A stretch of DNA of 64,000 bases. It comes from JAOUEA01 sp963825635 (GTDB lineage Bacteria > Actinomycetota > UBA4738 > HRBIN12). The stretch covers positions 62,001 to 126,000 of the forward strand of contig CAWGTU010000004.1 in the NCBI GenBank assembly GCA_963825635.1. Direction: 5' to 3'. The translations under genes were made by a program, and so were the position numbers. The notes under the pieces are model-generated. The model was not told the origin of the DNA, ran no database searches, and worked only from the letters and a program-made list of their open reading frames with translations. Numbering within the stretch: position 1 is the first letter of the stretch; each line of letters starts with the position of its first letter. This document shows, one piece after another, positions 16,206-25,164 of the stretch.

Positions 16206-18293
16206 CTATCCGGGGGGGCTCGGCCGTCCGGCAACGCCGAGCGCACGACGCAAGAAGTCCACCTCGATCTGGAGCATCGCCTCGGCAGCAGCGGGATCGG
16301 TGGGGCGGTGGGTGATGCCGCTCAGGGGGATGAAGGAGTGTGGGCGACCGGCTTCCATGAGCGCCTTCGACATGCGCAGGGAGTGCGCCGCGTACACGTT
16401 GTCGTCGGCCAGGCCGTGGATCAGCAGCAGCTCGCCCTGCAGGTTCGGCGCATCGGGGATCAGGTCGGCGTTCGCGTACGCCTCGGCGTGGGTGTCGGGC
16501 ATGCCGAGGTAACGCTCCGTGTAGTGCGTGTCGTACAGACGCATGTCGGTGACCGGGGCGCCGGAGATGCCGGCGTGGAACACGTCGGGCCGGCGGAGCA
16601 GCGCGCCGAGGGTCAGGTAGCCGCCGTACGACCAGCCGCGGATCGCCACCCGAGAGAGATCGAGGAACGGGTGTCCCTCGGCCGCGGCGTGCAGGCCATC
16701 CACTTGATCCTCGAGCGCGTGATCGAGGTAGTTGCTGTGCACGGACTGTTCCCATGACACGCCCCGGTACGGGGTGCCTCGACCGTCGATCACGAGCACG
16801 GCGAACCCCTGGTCGGCGAGCCACTGCGATTCGAGCAGCGGCCGCTGAGCACGTACCACCCGTCCGAAGTGCGGACCCCCGTACGGATCGAGCAGCACCG
16901 GAAGCGGCTGCGAGGGCTCCCGACCCGACGGGACGAACATCGCCGTCCTCAGATCGCGCGAACCCGTCGAGAGGAACGTCGGTCGGCCGGTGATGACCGG
17001 GGTCTCAGCCACTCGGTCGAACGTGTGGAGGGTCCCGCCGTCATGGACCAGCCGCACGGTCGGCAGCGGCTCGGTGGCCGATTCGCTCACGAGCACGGCG
17101 AGATCGCCGCCGACCACCGCTCCATGCTGACCTTCACCGTCGCTCACCTGCACCGGCGTCGCGTCGGGTGCCATCCGCCACACGTGCAGCTCCGTCGGCT
17201 CCGGGGTTCCCAGGAACCACACGGCGTCGCCAGCCTCGAGCACGGAGTCGACCTGGAGCCCGACGGGAGAGGCGGGTTCGTCGTCGATCAGCAGCATGCG
17301 CGTATCGGCGCGGTGCCCCACCGTCAGCAGGCGGCCGCCCGGCAGCCATGTCGGCACACCCGGCGTCACGTGCGTCCACCGGTCGTCGTGGTCCCGCCAG
17401 ACGACCTCGGTCGCCCCGGTGTCCGGATCGATCGCCAGCACCTGCACGTCGCGTTGATCGCGCGACTGCACCAGCGCCAACGGAGGGCCCTCCTCGGTCC
17501 ACGACACGGCGACCACGTACTCGAACCCCGCCCGATCCCACGCCACGTCGACCCGTGAGCCGTCGACGCCCAGCACGTGCAGGGTCACGATTGCGTTCGG
17601 GGTGCCTGCCTGCGGGTATCGAACGACGCGAGGCGCAGCCGCAGGATCGATCGGCGAGGCGATGTGCCACACCTGCACCGGACGGTCGTCGACCCGGCAG
17701 GCGATCAACCGCTCGCCGTCGGGCGCCCACCAGTGCCCGCGCCGCCGCTCCATCTCCTCGGCGGCGATGAACTCCGCGACACCCCATCGCACGTCGGGGT
17801 CCTCATCGTCGGCGAGCAGCACGTCGTCACCCGTGGCGAGGTCGAGCACTCGCAGGGATCCGCCCGCCTCGTATGCGACCCGGCCACCGTCGCGCGAGAG
17901 CCTCGGATCGAACGGCGCTCCCCGCGTCGTGAGCGTTCGCGCCGCCCCGGTGACGAGATCCACATGCATCAACCCGTCGCTCGACACGAACACCGCCGAC
18001 CGCACGTCGCGATCGGTCGTGTACGACGTGACCCCGCTCTGCTTCTCACCCGTGCGTTCGCGCCGGTCGATCTCTTCCTGCGAGAGGCGCTCCTCGGCGC
18101 CGGCTGGATGGAAGACCTCGCGCTCCGCCCTCCCGTCGACATCGAGCACCCACAGCCCGGCCACCGGGTCGTCGCCGGCCCTCGAACGCAGGAACGCCAC
18201 CCGCGATCCGTCGTCGGCGATCGTGAACGCGCGGGGAAGTCCGAGATTGAAGTTGCGGGTGCGCGCGGCCTGACGCGGATACGAATCGCTCAT
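16206..18293 (-). CDS. S9-family prolyl oligopeptidase / dipeptidyl peptidase IV-like
   Basis: 695 aa, no signal peptide. The N-terminal ~430 residues form a beta-propeller containing EFIAAEEMERRRGHWWAPDG, whose paired Glu bind the substrate amino terminus in DPP IV. The C-terminal alpha/beta-hydrolase has nucleophile Ser in GWSYGGY (about residue 555), Asp in HGLADDNVY and His in SGITHRP. It should release dipeptides from the N-terminus of cytosolic peptides. The ATG overlaps the MOSC gene stop by 4 nt, so the two are coupled. The gene ends inside the lysC promoter region. Confidence 0.93.
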   Translation of the reverse strand: MSDSYPRQAARTRNFNLGLPRAFTIADDGSRVAFLRSRAGDDPVAGLWVLDVDGRAEREVFHPAGAEERLSQEEIDRRERTGEKQSGVTSYTTDRDVRSAVFVSSDGLMHVDLVTGAARTLTTRGAPFDPRLSRDGGRVAYEAGGSLRVLDLATGDDVLLADDEDPDVRWGVAEFIAAEEMERRRGHWWAPDGERLIACRVDDRPVQVWHIASPIDPAAAPRVVRYPQAGTPNAIVTLHVLGVDGSRVDVAWDRAGFEYVVAVSWTEEGPPLALVQSRDQRDVQVLAIDPDTGATEVVWRDHDDRWTHVTPGVPTWLPGGRLLTVGHRADTRMLLIDDEPASPVGLQVDSVLEAGDAVWFLGTPEPTELHVWRMAPDATPVQVSDGEGQHGAVVGGDLAVLVSESATEPLPTVRLVHDGGTLHTFDRVAETPVITGRPTFLSTGSRDLRTAMFVPSGREPSQPLPVLLDPYGGPHFGRVVRAQRPLLESQWLADQGFAVLVIDGRGTPYRGVSWEQSVHSNYLDHALEDQVDGLHAAAEGHPFLDLSRVAIRGWSYGGYLTLGALLRRPDVFHAGISGAPVTDMRLYDTHYTERYLGMPDTHAEAYANADLIPDAPNLQGELLLIHGLADDNVYAAHSLRMSKALMEAGRPHSFIPLSGITHRPTDPAAAEAMLQIEVDFLRRALGVAGRPSPPG

Positions 18294-18835
18294 GCGGGAG
18301 CCGGTTGCGAGCTCTTCCTCACGATGTCACCGACGCGGACGATGCCGCCCTGCACCACCCTCGCGTTCATCCCTCGAAGGCGCGCGGCCCGGCCCTCGGC
18401 CGAGTTCACGAACCGCAGCGCCTCGGCCCCGAACCGCGCGGAGAACTTCGCGCACCCCGTGTGCGGCTTCGCGCTGACCTCGAGCAGCACGTCGCCGATG
18501 TGCAACCGGCTGCCGGGAGGCAGGTTCTCCACGCCGAGGTCCAGGTCGACGTAGAGCTGATCGCCGGCGAGCGGCCATCGATCGACGTCGCCCGCGAGCA
18601 ACGCGACGCAGCGCGCATTCATCAGCGTCACCTCGGCCTCGGGTGACGGCTTCGGCTCCGAGACCCACCGGTCGCCCACGACGCCCCTCCCCCGCTCGAT
18701 CCGCGCCTCGGCCACGACCTCGCGCTTGTCCTCGGTGGGTCGCCGCACGACCATCTCGACCCTGCCCTCGTCACGCGGCGACCCCAGGATGTGCGCCAGG
18801 CCCCCCTGCAGTTCGTCGATCCCGAGCGCGGTCAT
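18290..18835 (-). CDS. MOSC-domain protein
   Basis: 181 aa. The MOSC fold is supported by the N-terminal VEMVVRRPTEDKREVV, the GDRWVSEPK turn, and the PHTGCAKFSARFG segment with the conserved Cys of MOSC domains. MOSC proteins handle sulfur or molybdenum-cofactor chemistry; this short form lacks partner domains and its substrate is unknown. Its stop overlaps the peptidase start (ATGA at 18290-18293). It is divergent from the oxidoreductase at 18889, with only 53 bp between starts. Confidence 0.85.
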   Translation of the reverse strand: MTALGIDELQGGLAHILGSPRDEGRVEMVVRRPTEDKREVVAEARIERGRGVVGDRWVSEPKPSPEAEVTLMNARCVALLAGDVDRWPLAGDQLYVDLDLGVENLPPGSRLHIGDVLLEVSAKPHTGCAKFSARFGAEALRFVNSAEGRAARLRGMNARVVQGGIVRVGDIVRKSSQPAPA

Positions 18836-18888
18836 CCCGAGGCCCCTTCCTTCGGTCCTGAGAGCACGCTCGAACGTACCATCGCGGG

Positions 18889-19911
18889 ATGCGCGCCTGG
18901 CTCCTCCACGACTCGGACGGCCCCGGCTCGTACGTGCTCGACGAGGTGTCCGAGTCGGAGCCCGGCCCGGGTGAGGTGCGCGTGGCGTTGCACGCGTCGG
19001 CCCTGAACCACCTCGACCTCTGGGTGGCCCGAGGCATGCCGGCCCCGCCATCGTTCCCGCACGTGAGCGGGGCCGACGGCGCCGGGGTCGTCGACGCGGT
19101 GGGCGACGGGGTCGACGACCTGCGGACCGGCGACGAGGTGGTGATCGACCCGTCGACCTCGTGTGGCGCATGCCCCGCGTGCGCCCGCGGCGACGTGCCG
19201 TTCTGTCGGGACTTCCGCATCGTGGGCGAACACCGCTGGGGCACCCATGCCGACGCCGTGGTCGTGCCCGCCGAGAACGTGCGCTCGAAGCCTGCCTCGC
19301 TTTCCTGGGAAGCCGCCGCGGCGACCGGGCTCGTGACGTCGTCGGCGCTGCGGATGCTGCGCCGCGCCCGGTTCGAGCCCGGCGCCGACGTCCTCGTCGT
19401 GGGCGTCGGCGGGGGCACCTCGACGGCCGCGTTCCTCCTGGCAGGTGCGCTCGGAGCGCGCCGGCTGTGGGTGACGACGCGGGAGGTCGCCAAGCTCCGA
19501 TGGGCAGCGGACCACGGGGCGACCGGCGGCTGGCGAACGTCGGAGCCATTCGATGAGCTCGTCCGAGCCGAGACCGACGGCCGAGGCGTCGACATCGTCG
19601 TCGACAACGTCGGCACGCTCACGTTCGACCGCTCGCTGCGATCGCTCGCGAGGGGCGGACGGCTCGTCACGAACGGCTCGACCACGGGCCGCACGGCCGA
19701 GTTCCACCTCCCGACCTTGTTCTGGCGCCAGCTCGAGGTGATCGGCGCCACCATGAACGACCATCAGGAGTTCGCCGACGCGATGCAGCTCGTCGGCAGC
19801 GGGGCGATCGAGATCCCGATCGACGCGACGTTCGGCTTCGAGGAGTTCCCCGCTGCGCTCGAGCGACTCGAGGCGGGGCGTCAGCTCGGCAAGATCGTGC
19901 TCACCCGCTGA
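18889..19911 (+). CDS. Zinc-binding dehydrogenase / quinone oxidoreductase-like (MDR superfamily)
   Basis: 340 aa MDR protein. GADGAGVVDAVG, the cysteine-rich structural-zinc loop SCGACPACARGDVPFC and the Rossmann motif VVGVGGGTSTAAF are visible. The usual catalytic Cys near residue 40 is replaced in SALNHLDLWVARG, as in QOR-like enzymes. It probably reduces an enone or quinone, or interconverts alcohols, with NAD(P)H. A TACCAT hexamer lies 6 nt before the ATG with no ribosome site, so it is a leaderless candidate. Divergent from the MOSC-peptidase pair. Confidence 0.85.
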   Translation: MRAWLLHDSDGPGSYVLDEVSESEPGPGEVRVALHASALNHLDLWVARGMPAPPSFPHVSGADGAGVVDAVGDGVDDLRTGDEVVIDPSTSCGACPACARGDVPFCRDFRIVGEHRWGTHADAVVVPAENVRSKPASLSWEAAAATGLVTSSALRMLRRARFEPGADVLVVGVGGGTSTAAFLLAGALGARRLWVTTREVAKLRWAADHGATGGWRTSEPFDELVRAETDGRGVDIVVDNVGTLTFDRSLRSLARGGRLVTNGSTTGRTAEFHLPTLFWRQLEVIGATMNDHQEFADAMQLVGSGAIEIPIDATFGFEEFPAALERLEAGRQLGKIVLTR

Positions 19912-20036
19912 CTCGAGGGAACCGGGAGCACGCCTCGAGCGTCACACCCCTGTCACACGCCCACGCTCCCGCGGCATGACCGGTCGGACGGACACCGCAC
20001 GACCCCGCCCGCGGGACGGACACGAGAGGTGAGGCC

Positions 20037-20624
20037 GTGCCCGAAGAGCGCACCGACACGGAACTGCTGATCGCCTCGCGCACCGAGCCCGAGGCCTTCA
20101 CCGAGCTGTACCGGCGTCACGCCGAGGACCTGCTGCGCTACTTCGCGCGGCGCACCCTCGACCCGGAGACCGCCGCCGAGCTCACCGCGGAGACGTTCGC
20201 CGAGGCGTTCGCATCGCGGGCGACCTATCGAGACCAGGGAGTGAACGGCGTGGCATGGCTCTACGGCATCGCGCGGCACCGGCTGGGGCGATTCTTCCGC
20301 AACGGCAAGGTCGACGCTGCCGCCCGCCGCAGGCTCGGCATGCCGGAGCGCGACCTGCCGCCCGAGGACTACGAGCGCATCGAGGACCTGATCGACTTCG
20401 CGCCGATCCGCGCGGCGCTCGCCGAGGCGCTCGAGACGCTCAGCCCCGACCAGCGCGACGCGATGCGCCTGCGCGTGATCGACGGCCTCGGGTACGCCGA
20501 GGTCGCCGAGCGCCTGACGTGCACCGAACAGAACGCCCGGCAGCGGGTGAGCCGGGGGCTGAGGAAGATCGCGCTGTTGCTGCAGGAGCGGGGGATGCAG
20601 CTCACCACGGAGGTGGAGGCATGA
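20037..20624 (+). CDS. ECF-type RNA polymerase sigma factor
   Basis: 195 aa from a GTG with a GAGAGGTGAG ribosome site. Region 2 spans ~15-80 (FTELYRRHAEDLLRYFARR, then ELTAETFAEAFASR) and region 4 ~125-180 (LSPDQRDAMRLRVIDGLGYAEVAERLTCTEQNARQRVSRGLRKI). Its stop overlaps the next ORF (ATGA at 20621), the usual place for an anti-sigma factor. The upstream region carries a direct repeat of GTCACAC (about 19940-19957) that could be a regulatory site. The target promoters are unknown. Confidence 0.9.
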   Translation: MPEERTDTELLIASRTEPEAFTELYRRHAEDLLRYFARRTLDPETAAELTAETFAEAFASRATYRDQGVNGVAWLYGIARHRLGRFFRNGKVDAAARRRLGMPERDLPPEDYERIEDLIDFAPIRAALAEALETLSPDQRDAMRLRVIDGLGYAEVAERLTCTEQNARQRVSRGLRKIALLLQERGMQLTTEVEA

Positions 20625-21814
20625 ACACGGACATCCGCTCGCTCCAGCTGCTGGAACGAGATCTCGAGGCGGTGGCTGCGCATGAGCGCGACCGGCTCGC
20701 CTCGATCGATCGGTCGCTCGACGGTGGCTCCGGCGGACCGCGCCGCCTTCCTCGGCGCGGACGCGGCGGAGGTCACGGGTGGGGCGGCATCGCGGCCGCC
20801 CTGGTCGCCGTACTGGTGCTCGCCGGAGGCATCGGATTCCTGGCACAGGGAGGCTCCGATGAGATGCAGGCGGCCGATGGCGGGATCGCTGAGGTAGGCG
20901 ACGCCGTCTCGGGCGCCGACGGTGGCGACGCGGGAGGCGGCGGCTCCGGCCCTCAGGCCACCACGGCCCCGGCCCCTGCCGACGCGCCCGGCGTCGGCGG
21001 CGCCAACGACGCTCTGGTCCCGACCATCGACTCCGGACGTGCAGCCCTTGGGGTCGGGGATGAGGGGGCGCGAGACACAGCCGGGCCCCCCCTGCAAGGC
21101 GTCGGCGCCGTGCCCGAGCAGCAGGGCGACCTGGCGAAGATCATCCGGGACGGCCGCATCGGCATCGTGATCGCCGACGGGTCGTTCTCGAAGGGGGTTG
21201 CCGGTGTCACCCAGATCGCCCGACGCAACGGCGGGTTCGTGCTCGAGTCGAGCTCGCGCGACGAGCGGAGCGGGGCGTTGACCCTTCGGGTGCCTGCGAA
21301 GCGATTCGACGACACGATGCTGGCGTTGCGCGCGCTCTCCGGTCAGCTCGACGGCGAGGTCGAGTTCCAGGACATCACGGGACAGGACGTGACCGCCGAG
21401 TTCATCGACCTGCAGGCTCGACTCGACATCCTGAAGGATCGGCGCGAGCTGCTGCTCGACATCCAGGCCGACGCGACGTCGACATCGGAGATCCTGCGGC
21501 TCGCCGCGTTGATCGACGACGTGCAGCTGCAGATCGAGAACATCCAGGGCCGCTTGAACTTCCTGAAGGACCAGGTCGCCGAGGCGACGATCAAGGTCGA
21601 GGTGCGCGAGCGCGACGTGCAGGCCGAGGACCCGGGCTCCGACCCCGAGAATCCCAGCCTGGCCGACTCGTTCGAGCTCGCGGTGCAGGGGTTCCTGCGC
21701 ATCATCGGCGCGGTCGTCATCGGGCTCGGCTACCTGATCCCGCTCGGCGTGATCGGGCTGATCGGCTGGGGCGTGCTCAGGCTGGTGCGGCGTCGCGATC
21801 GCGGAGCCAGCTGA
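20621..21814 (+). CDS. DUF4349 membrane protein, candidate anti-sigma/sensor
   Basis: 397 aa. Residues 1-50 are cytoplasmic and charged, ~53-75 a transmembrane helix, ~80-350 outside the membrane, and ~355-388 a second hydrophobic segment with a basic tail. The outer part has a Gly/Ala/Pro-rich linker and then DUF4349: beta segments (GFVLESSSRDERSGALTLRVPAKRF, shown in part) and a long coiled coil (DLQARLDILKDRRELLLDIQ). It starts inside the sigma gene stop, so the two are made together. By position it may hold the sigma factor at the membrane, though no classical zinc anti-sigma motif is present. Confidence 0.85.
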   Translation: MNTDIRSLQLLERDLEAVAAHERDRLASIDRSLDGGSGGPRRLPRRGRGGGHGWGGIAAALVAVLVLAGGIGFLAQGGSDEMQAADGGIAEVGDAVSGADGGDAGGGGSGPQATTAPAPADAPGVGGANDALVPTIDSGRAALGVGDEGARDTAGPPLQGVGAVPEQQGDLAKIIRDGRIGIVIADGSFSKGVAGVTQIARRNGGFVLESSSRDERSGALTLRVPAKRFDDTMLALRALSGQLDGEVEFQDITGQDVTAEFIDLQARLDILKDRRELLLDIQADATSTSEILRLAALIDDVQLQIENIQGRLNFLKDQVAEATIKVEVRERDVQAEDPGSDPENPSLADSFELAVQGFLRIIGAVVIGLGYLIPLGVIGLIGWGVLRLVRRRDRGAS

Positions 21815-22343
21815 GCGCCCGGAATCGTTCGGCCGCCGCCGAGGCCACGTGCGCGTCTTCCCCCGCTCGGCCCTCGGTGGCGCCGAACCAGGCGTCGGCC
21901 TCGAGCCAGGCCGCCTCGATCTGCTCGTCGGGACGCAACCGTCCGTGGGTGCGGAACCCGTCGACCGATCCGTAGCGCGTCACCGCCTCGTCGAGGCGCT
22001 GCTGCTCGAACTCCAGCCCGTACCGCGGCATCTCCTCGAGGTGGGCGAGGGCCCACAGCAGGGTGCCGAGCGCCTCCTTGCGCCACATCGCGTCGGCGAC
22101 GGCCTCACGGGGCCAGGAACCCGAGGGTCCCTCGAACAGCCGTCGCTCGGCCTCGGTCACGGCCGGCCATACGGCCTCGCGCTCGAGCCAGTCGTCGGTC
22201 TCGCGGCGAGCCGCCTCTGCCTGACGGATGCGACCGGGGTCGCCCTCGGTCTCGGCCACGACGTACTCGATCGTGCCGCGGCGCACCAACGCGTAGAGCA
22301 CGAGGGCACGGTCGCTGACCTCGCCGGCGGAGGGTCTGATCAT
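21777..22343 (-). CDS. DUF4272-type protein
   Basis: 188 aa. SDRALVLYALVRRGTIEYV and WRKEALGTLLWALAHLEEMPRYG match the pattern of DUF4272 proteins, a helical family of unknown function. Its 3' end overlaps the convergent DUF4349 gene by 38 bp. It starts 13 nt after recR on the same strand, so it is probably the last gene of the dnaX-recR transcript. No enzymatic motif seen. Confidence 0.75.
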   Translation of the reverse strand: MIRPSAGEVSDRALVLYALVRRGTIEYVVAETEGDPGRIRQAEAARRETDDWLEREAVWPAVTEAERRLFEGPSGSWPREAVADAMWRKEALGTLLWALAHLEEMPRYGLEFEQQRLDEAVTRYGSVDGFRTHGRLRPDEQIEAAWLEADAWFGATEGRAGEDAHVASAAAERFRALSWLRDRDAAPA

Positions 22344-22356
22344 GCAGGGGTGACCC

Positions 22357-22950
22357 TCACATCTCCCGGCGGCCGTCGAGGGCTTGCGAAAGCGTCACCT
22401 CGTCGGCGTACTCCAGGTCGCCGCCGACCGGCAGGCCACTCGCGAGTCGCGTGACTCGAACACCGATCGGCTTCAACAGCGCCGCGACGTACATCGCCGT
22501 CGCGTTGCCCTCGAGGTTGGGGTTCGTCGCGAGGATCACCTCGGTCACGTGGTCGCGCTCCACGCGGTCGAGCAGCTCCTGCACGCGCAGGTCGTCGGGG
22601 CCGACGCCGTCGAGCGGGCTGATCGCACCGCCCAGGATGTGGAAGCGGCCCTTGATCAGCGCCGCCTTCTCGATCGTGGCGGCGTCCTTGGGCTCCTCGA
22701 CCACACAGAGCAGCGTGCGGTCGCGGGATTCGTCGCGGCAGATGCGGCAGAGATCGCCCTCGGCGACGTTGCCGCACTCCCTACAGAACGCGATGCGATC
22801 TTTCGCCTGCACGATCGCTGCGGCGAGACGTTTCGCGTCGGCGGGGTCGGCCTTCACGAGCCAGAACGCGAGCCGCTGCGCGGACTTCGGCCCCACGCCG
22901 GGAAGCCTGGCCAGCTCGTCGATCAACTCTTGGATCGGGCCCTCGTACAC
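22357..22950 (-). CDS. recR: Recombination mediator RecR
   Basis: 197 aa, GTG start 2 nt after the dnaX stop. N-terminal helix-hairpin-helix (RLPGVGPKSAQRLAFW), zinc finger C-x2-C...C-x2-C in CRECGNVAEGDLCRICRD, and a Toprim domain with VVEEPKDAATIEK and PLDGVGPDDLR. RecR acts with RecF/RecO to load RecA at gapped DNA. The dnaX-recR order is typical, but the ybaB/ebfC gene usually found between them is absent. Confidence 0.95.
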   Translation of the reverse strand: MYEGPIQELIDELARLPGVGPKSAQRLAFWLVKADPADAKRLAAAIVQAKDRIAFCRECGNVAEGDLCRICRDESRDRTLLCVVEEPKDAATIEKAALIKGRFHILGGAISPLDGVGPDDLRVQELLDRVERDHVTEVILATNPNLEGNATAMYVAALLKPIGVRVTRLASGLPVGGDLEYADEVTLSQALDGRREM

Positions 22951-22952
22951 GA

Positions 22953-24771
22953 CTACTCCGCCGGTTCCGTCTCGGCCGCGACCTGGGCGCCGAGCATCTC
23001 CTGCACCCGCCTGAGCGCCTCGGCCTCGTCGACCACCTCGTCCTCCTCGACGATCTCGACCGCGGCCGGCCCGGCGGCGTCACGGACCTCTCGCACGACG
23101 CACACGATGTCGGGTCTGACGCCGAACAGGTCGCCGAGCGCCAGCCTGCAGCTCCGGCTTCTTCCCCTCGACCTTCTGGGGGCCGACCTTGCGGTCGGGT
23201 GGGAACGCGAGCTCGAGCGTCGAGCCGTCGTAGCTCGCCACCGTCGCCGACTCGAGGATCGCCGCGAGGATCATCTGTCGGTTCGCGGAGAGGTGCTCGA
23301 GCAGGGACTGCCAGGAACGTCGCAGGAGCGCGACGTCGACGCTGCCGGCGTCGGCCGCGTGCGGTACCGGCATCTGGATCGTCGGTTCGTCAGGCCCTGC
23401 ACCGTCGTCGACGGCGGTCGTCGAGGAACCATCGGGGACCGACGGCTCGGCGATCGCCCGGTCGCCATCCTCCGAGGAACCGTTCGCCTCGGCGACCGCC
23501 GCGGCGGCCGGGGGATCGACGGGGGCGATCGGCTCGACGTCATCGGCAGGTCCCCGAGGTGTCGGCGCAAGAGCGACGTCGGCCGCGGTGGGCACGACGG
23601 CCCCCGGGTCGAGGTGGGCGAGACGCTCGAGGCGCTCGAGACGCGTGAGGATCGCCGAAGGATCGTCGTCGGTCTCGGGCATCGTCGAGCGCACGAGCGC
23701 GAGTTCGAGGGACAGTCGCGGGGAGGTCGTCCACCGCATGTCGTTCTGGGCCGCCAACAGCAGGGCCAGCACCCTGGCGAGCTCGGCCGGTGAGAACTTC
23801 TCGGCCTGGATGCGCAGCGTCTCGTAGGCGTCATCGGGCACATCGACGAGGTCGGTCTGGCCGGGGGCTGTCTTCACCAGGAGAAGGTTGCGGAAGTGCG
23901 TGAGGGCTTCGGCGGTGACGTTGCGCAGGTCCTGACCGTCCTGCACGAGACGCCCGACGATCTCGAAGACTCCCTTGGCGTCGCCGATGGCCACGGCGTC
24001 GGCCAGCTCGTGCTGCACCTCGCCACGAGGGGCACCGAGGAGCGTGCGCACCACGTCGTCGTCGATCGTGGAGCCCCCGAGGACGCTGGCCTGATCGAGC
24101 ATCGAGAGCGCGTCCCTGGACGAACCCTGCGCCTGTTGCGCGATGGCGTGGGCGGCGGAGGGGGTGAGCGTCGCGCCCTCCTGCGAGGCGATGGAGATCA
24201 GCTGGCCCGACAGGGTCTCGAGCGTGAATCGACGGAAGTCGAACCGCTGGCACCGCCCGACGATCGTGGCCGGCATCTTGTGCGGCTCGGTGGTCGCGAG
24301 GACGAAGCGGACGCCCGTCGGCGGTTCCTCGAAGACCTTCAGCAGGGCGTCGAAGGCCTCACGAGACAGGCGTTGGGCCTCGTCGATGATGTAGACCTTC
24401 TCGCGACCCTGCACCGGCGCCGTGGGCGCCTTCTCACGCAGCTCGCGGGCGTCCTCGACCCCCCCGTGGCTCGCCGCGTCGATCTCGACGACATCGAGAT
24501 GAGTGCCGTCGCGCACGGCGACGCACTGCGAGCACGTGCCGCACGGCTCGGCCGTCGGTCCCTGCTCGCAGTTGACCATCTTGGCGAGGATGCGAGCGGT
24601 CGAGGTCTTGCCCGTGCCTCGCGGCCCGCAGAACAGGAACGCGTGGTGCAGTCGGCCCTCACGGATCGCGCCGGTGAGCGCGCGCACGACGTGATCCTGC
24701 CCGAGCACCTCGGCGGGCGTCTGCGGTCGGTAGCGCCGGTACAGTGCCTGGTGCTGCGTCTCGTCCGCCAC
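22953..24771 (-). CDS. dnaX: DNA polymerase III subunit gamma/tau (frameshift near C-terminus)
   Basis: About 605 aa. The GTG at 24771 has a perfect AGGAGG 4 nt upstream. AAA+ features: Walker A GPRGTGKTS, zinc-binding Cys in CEQGPTAEPCGTCSQC, DEAQ Walker B and the sensor SSRDALSMLDQ. An acidic/Ala/Pro linker (~380-480) leads to the tau-like tail. At about 23145, after KKPELQ, the frame is lost by one extra base. Skipping it gives LALGDLFGVRPDIVCVV and a normal acidic actinobacterial tail ending at 22953, just before recR. Without the shift the protein ends in a basic, unrelated tail at 23080. The clamp-loader ATPase itself is intact. Confidence 0.9.
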
Positions 24772-24896
24772 GTGCCTCCTACCGCCTACAACGCCGTTCG
24801 CCCAGTTCACTTCGCCCCGCACGGGGGAGAAAGGTGGCCGTGCACCCGCCTTCGACCACGGATGACTCGGTCGCTACCTGGAACGGCAGCTCCAGC

Positions 24897-24988
24897 CAGG
24901 CATCCCTGCGGCACCCACCGGCTTCCGCTTACGGCTGCTTCCTTCCGGACCTGACCGGGTTCGCGGGCCGATGTCGCGCAGGACCCGA
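24897..24988 (-). ncRNA. ffs: Signal recognition particle RNA, small bacterial type (4.5S)
   Basis: On the minus strand the invariant apical segment GGTCAGGTCCGGAAGGAAGC (with CAGCC following) is present at about 24951-24928. It is flanked by complementary arms, for example CCTGCG near 24980 with CGCAGG near 24907, closing a single long hairpin. Size and the position just upstream of dnaX match actinobacterial ffs. Ends are estimated from the last pairing bases and may be off by several nt. Confidence 0.88.
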
Positions 24989-25164
24989 CCTTCAACGCTC
25001 CGTTCCGAGGGCTGCCCCGGACCTTCCGGGCCTCGGGCGGGGATTCAGCCCCGCTGAAGCGGATCGCGGGTACAGGGCACCGCTAGCTCCCCGCCTAGCA
25101 CGGCCACGGGCAGTATACGCAGGGTGCCGGACACGCCCGGCGGCCGCGGTACCCTGGGAGCCCC

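Noticed and set aside
22953..23090. Separate small ybaB-like gene between dnaX and recR
   Set aside because: The stretch is the C-terminal tail of DnaX in a shifted frame (ends in a typical acidic EMLGAQV tail), with no own start or ribosome site.
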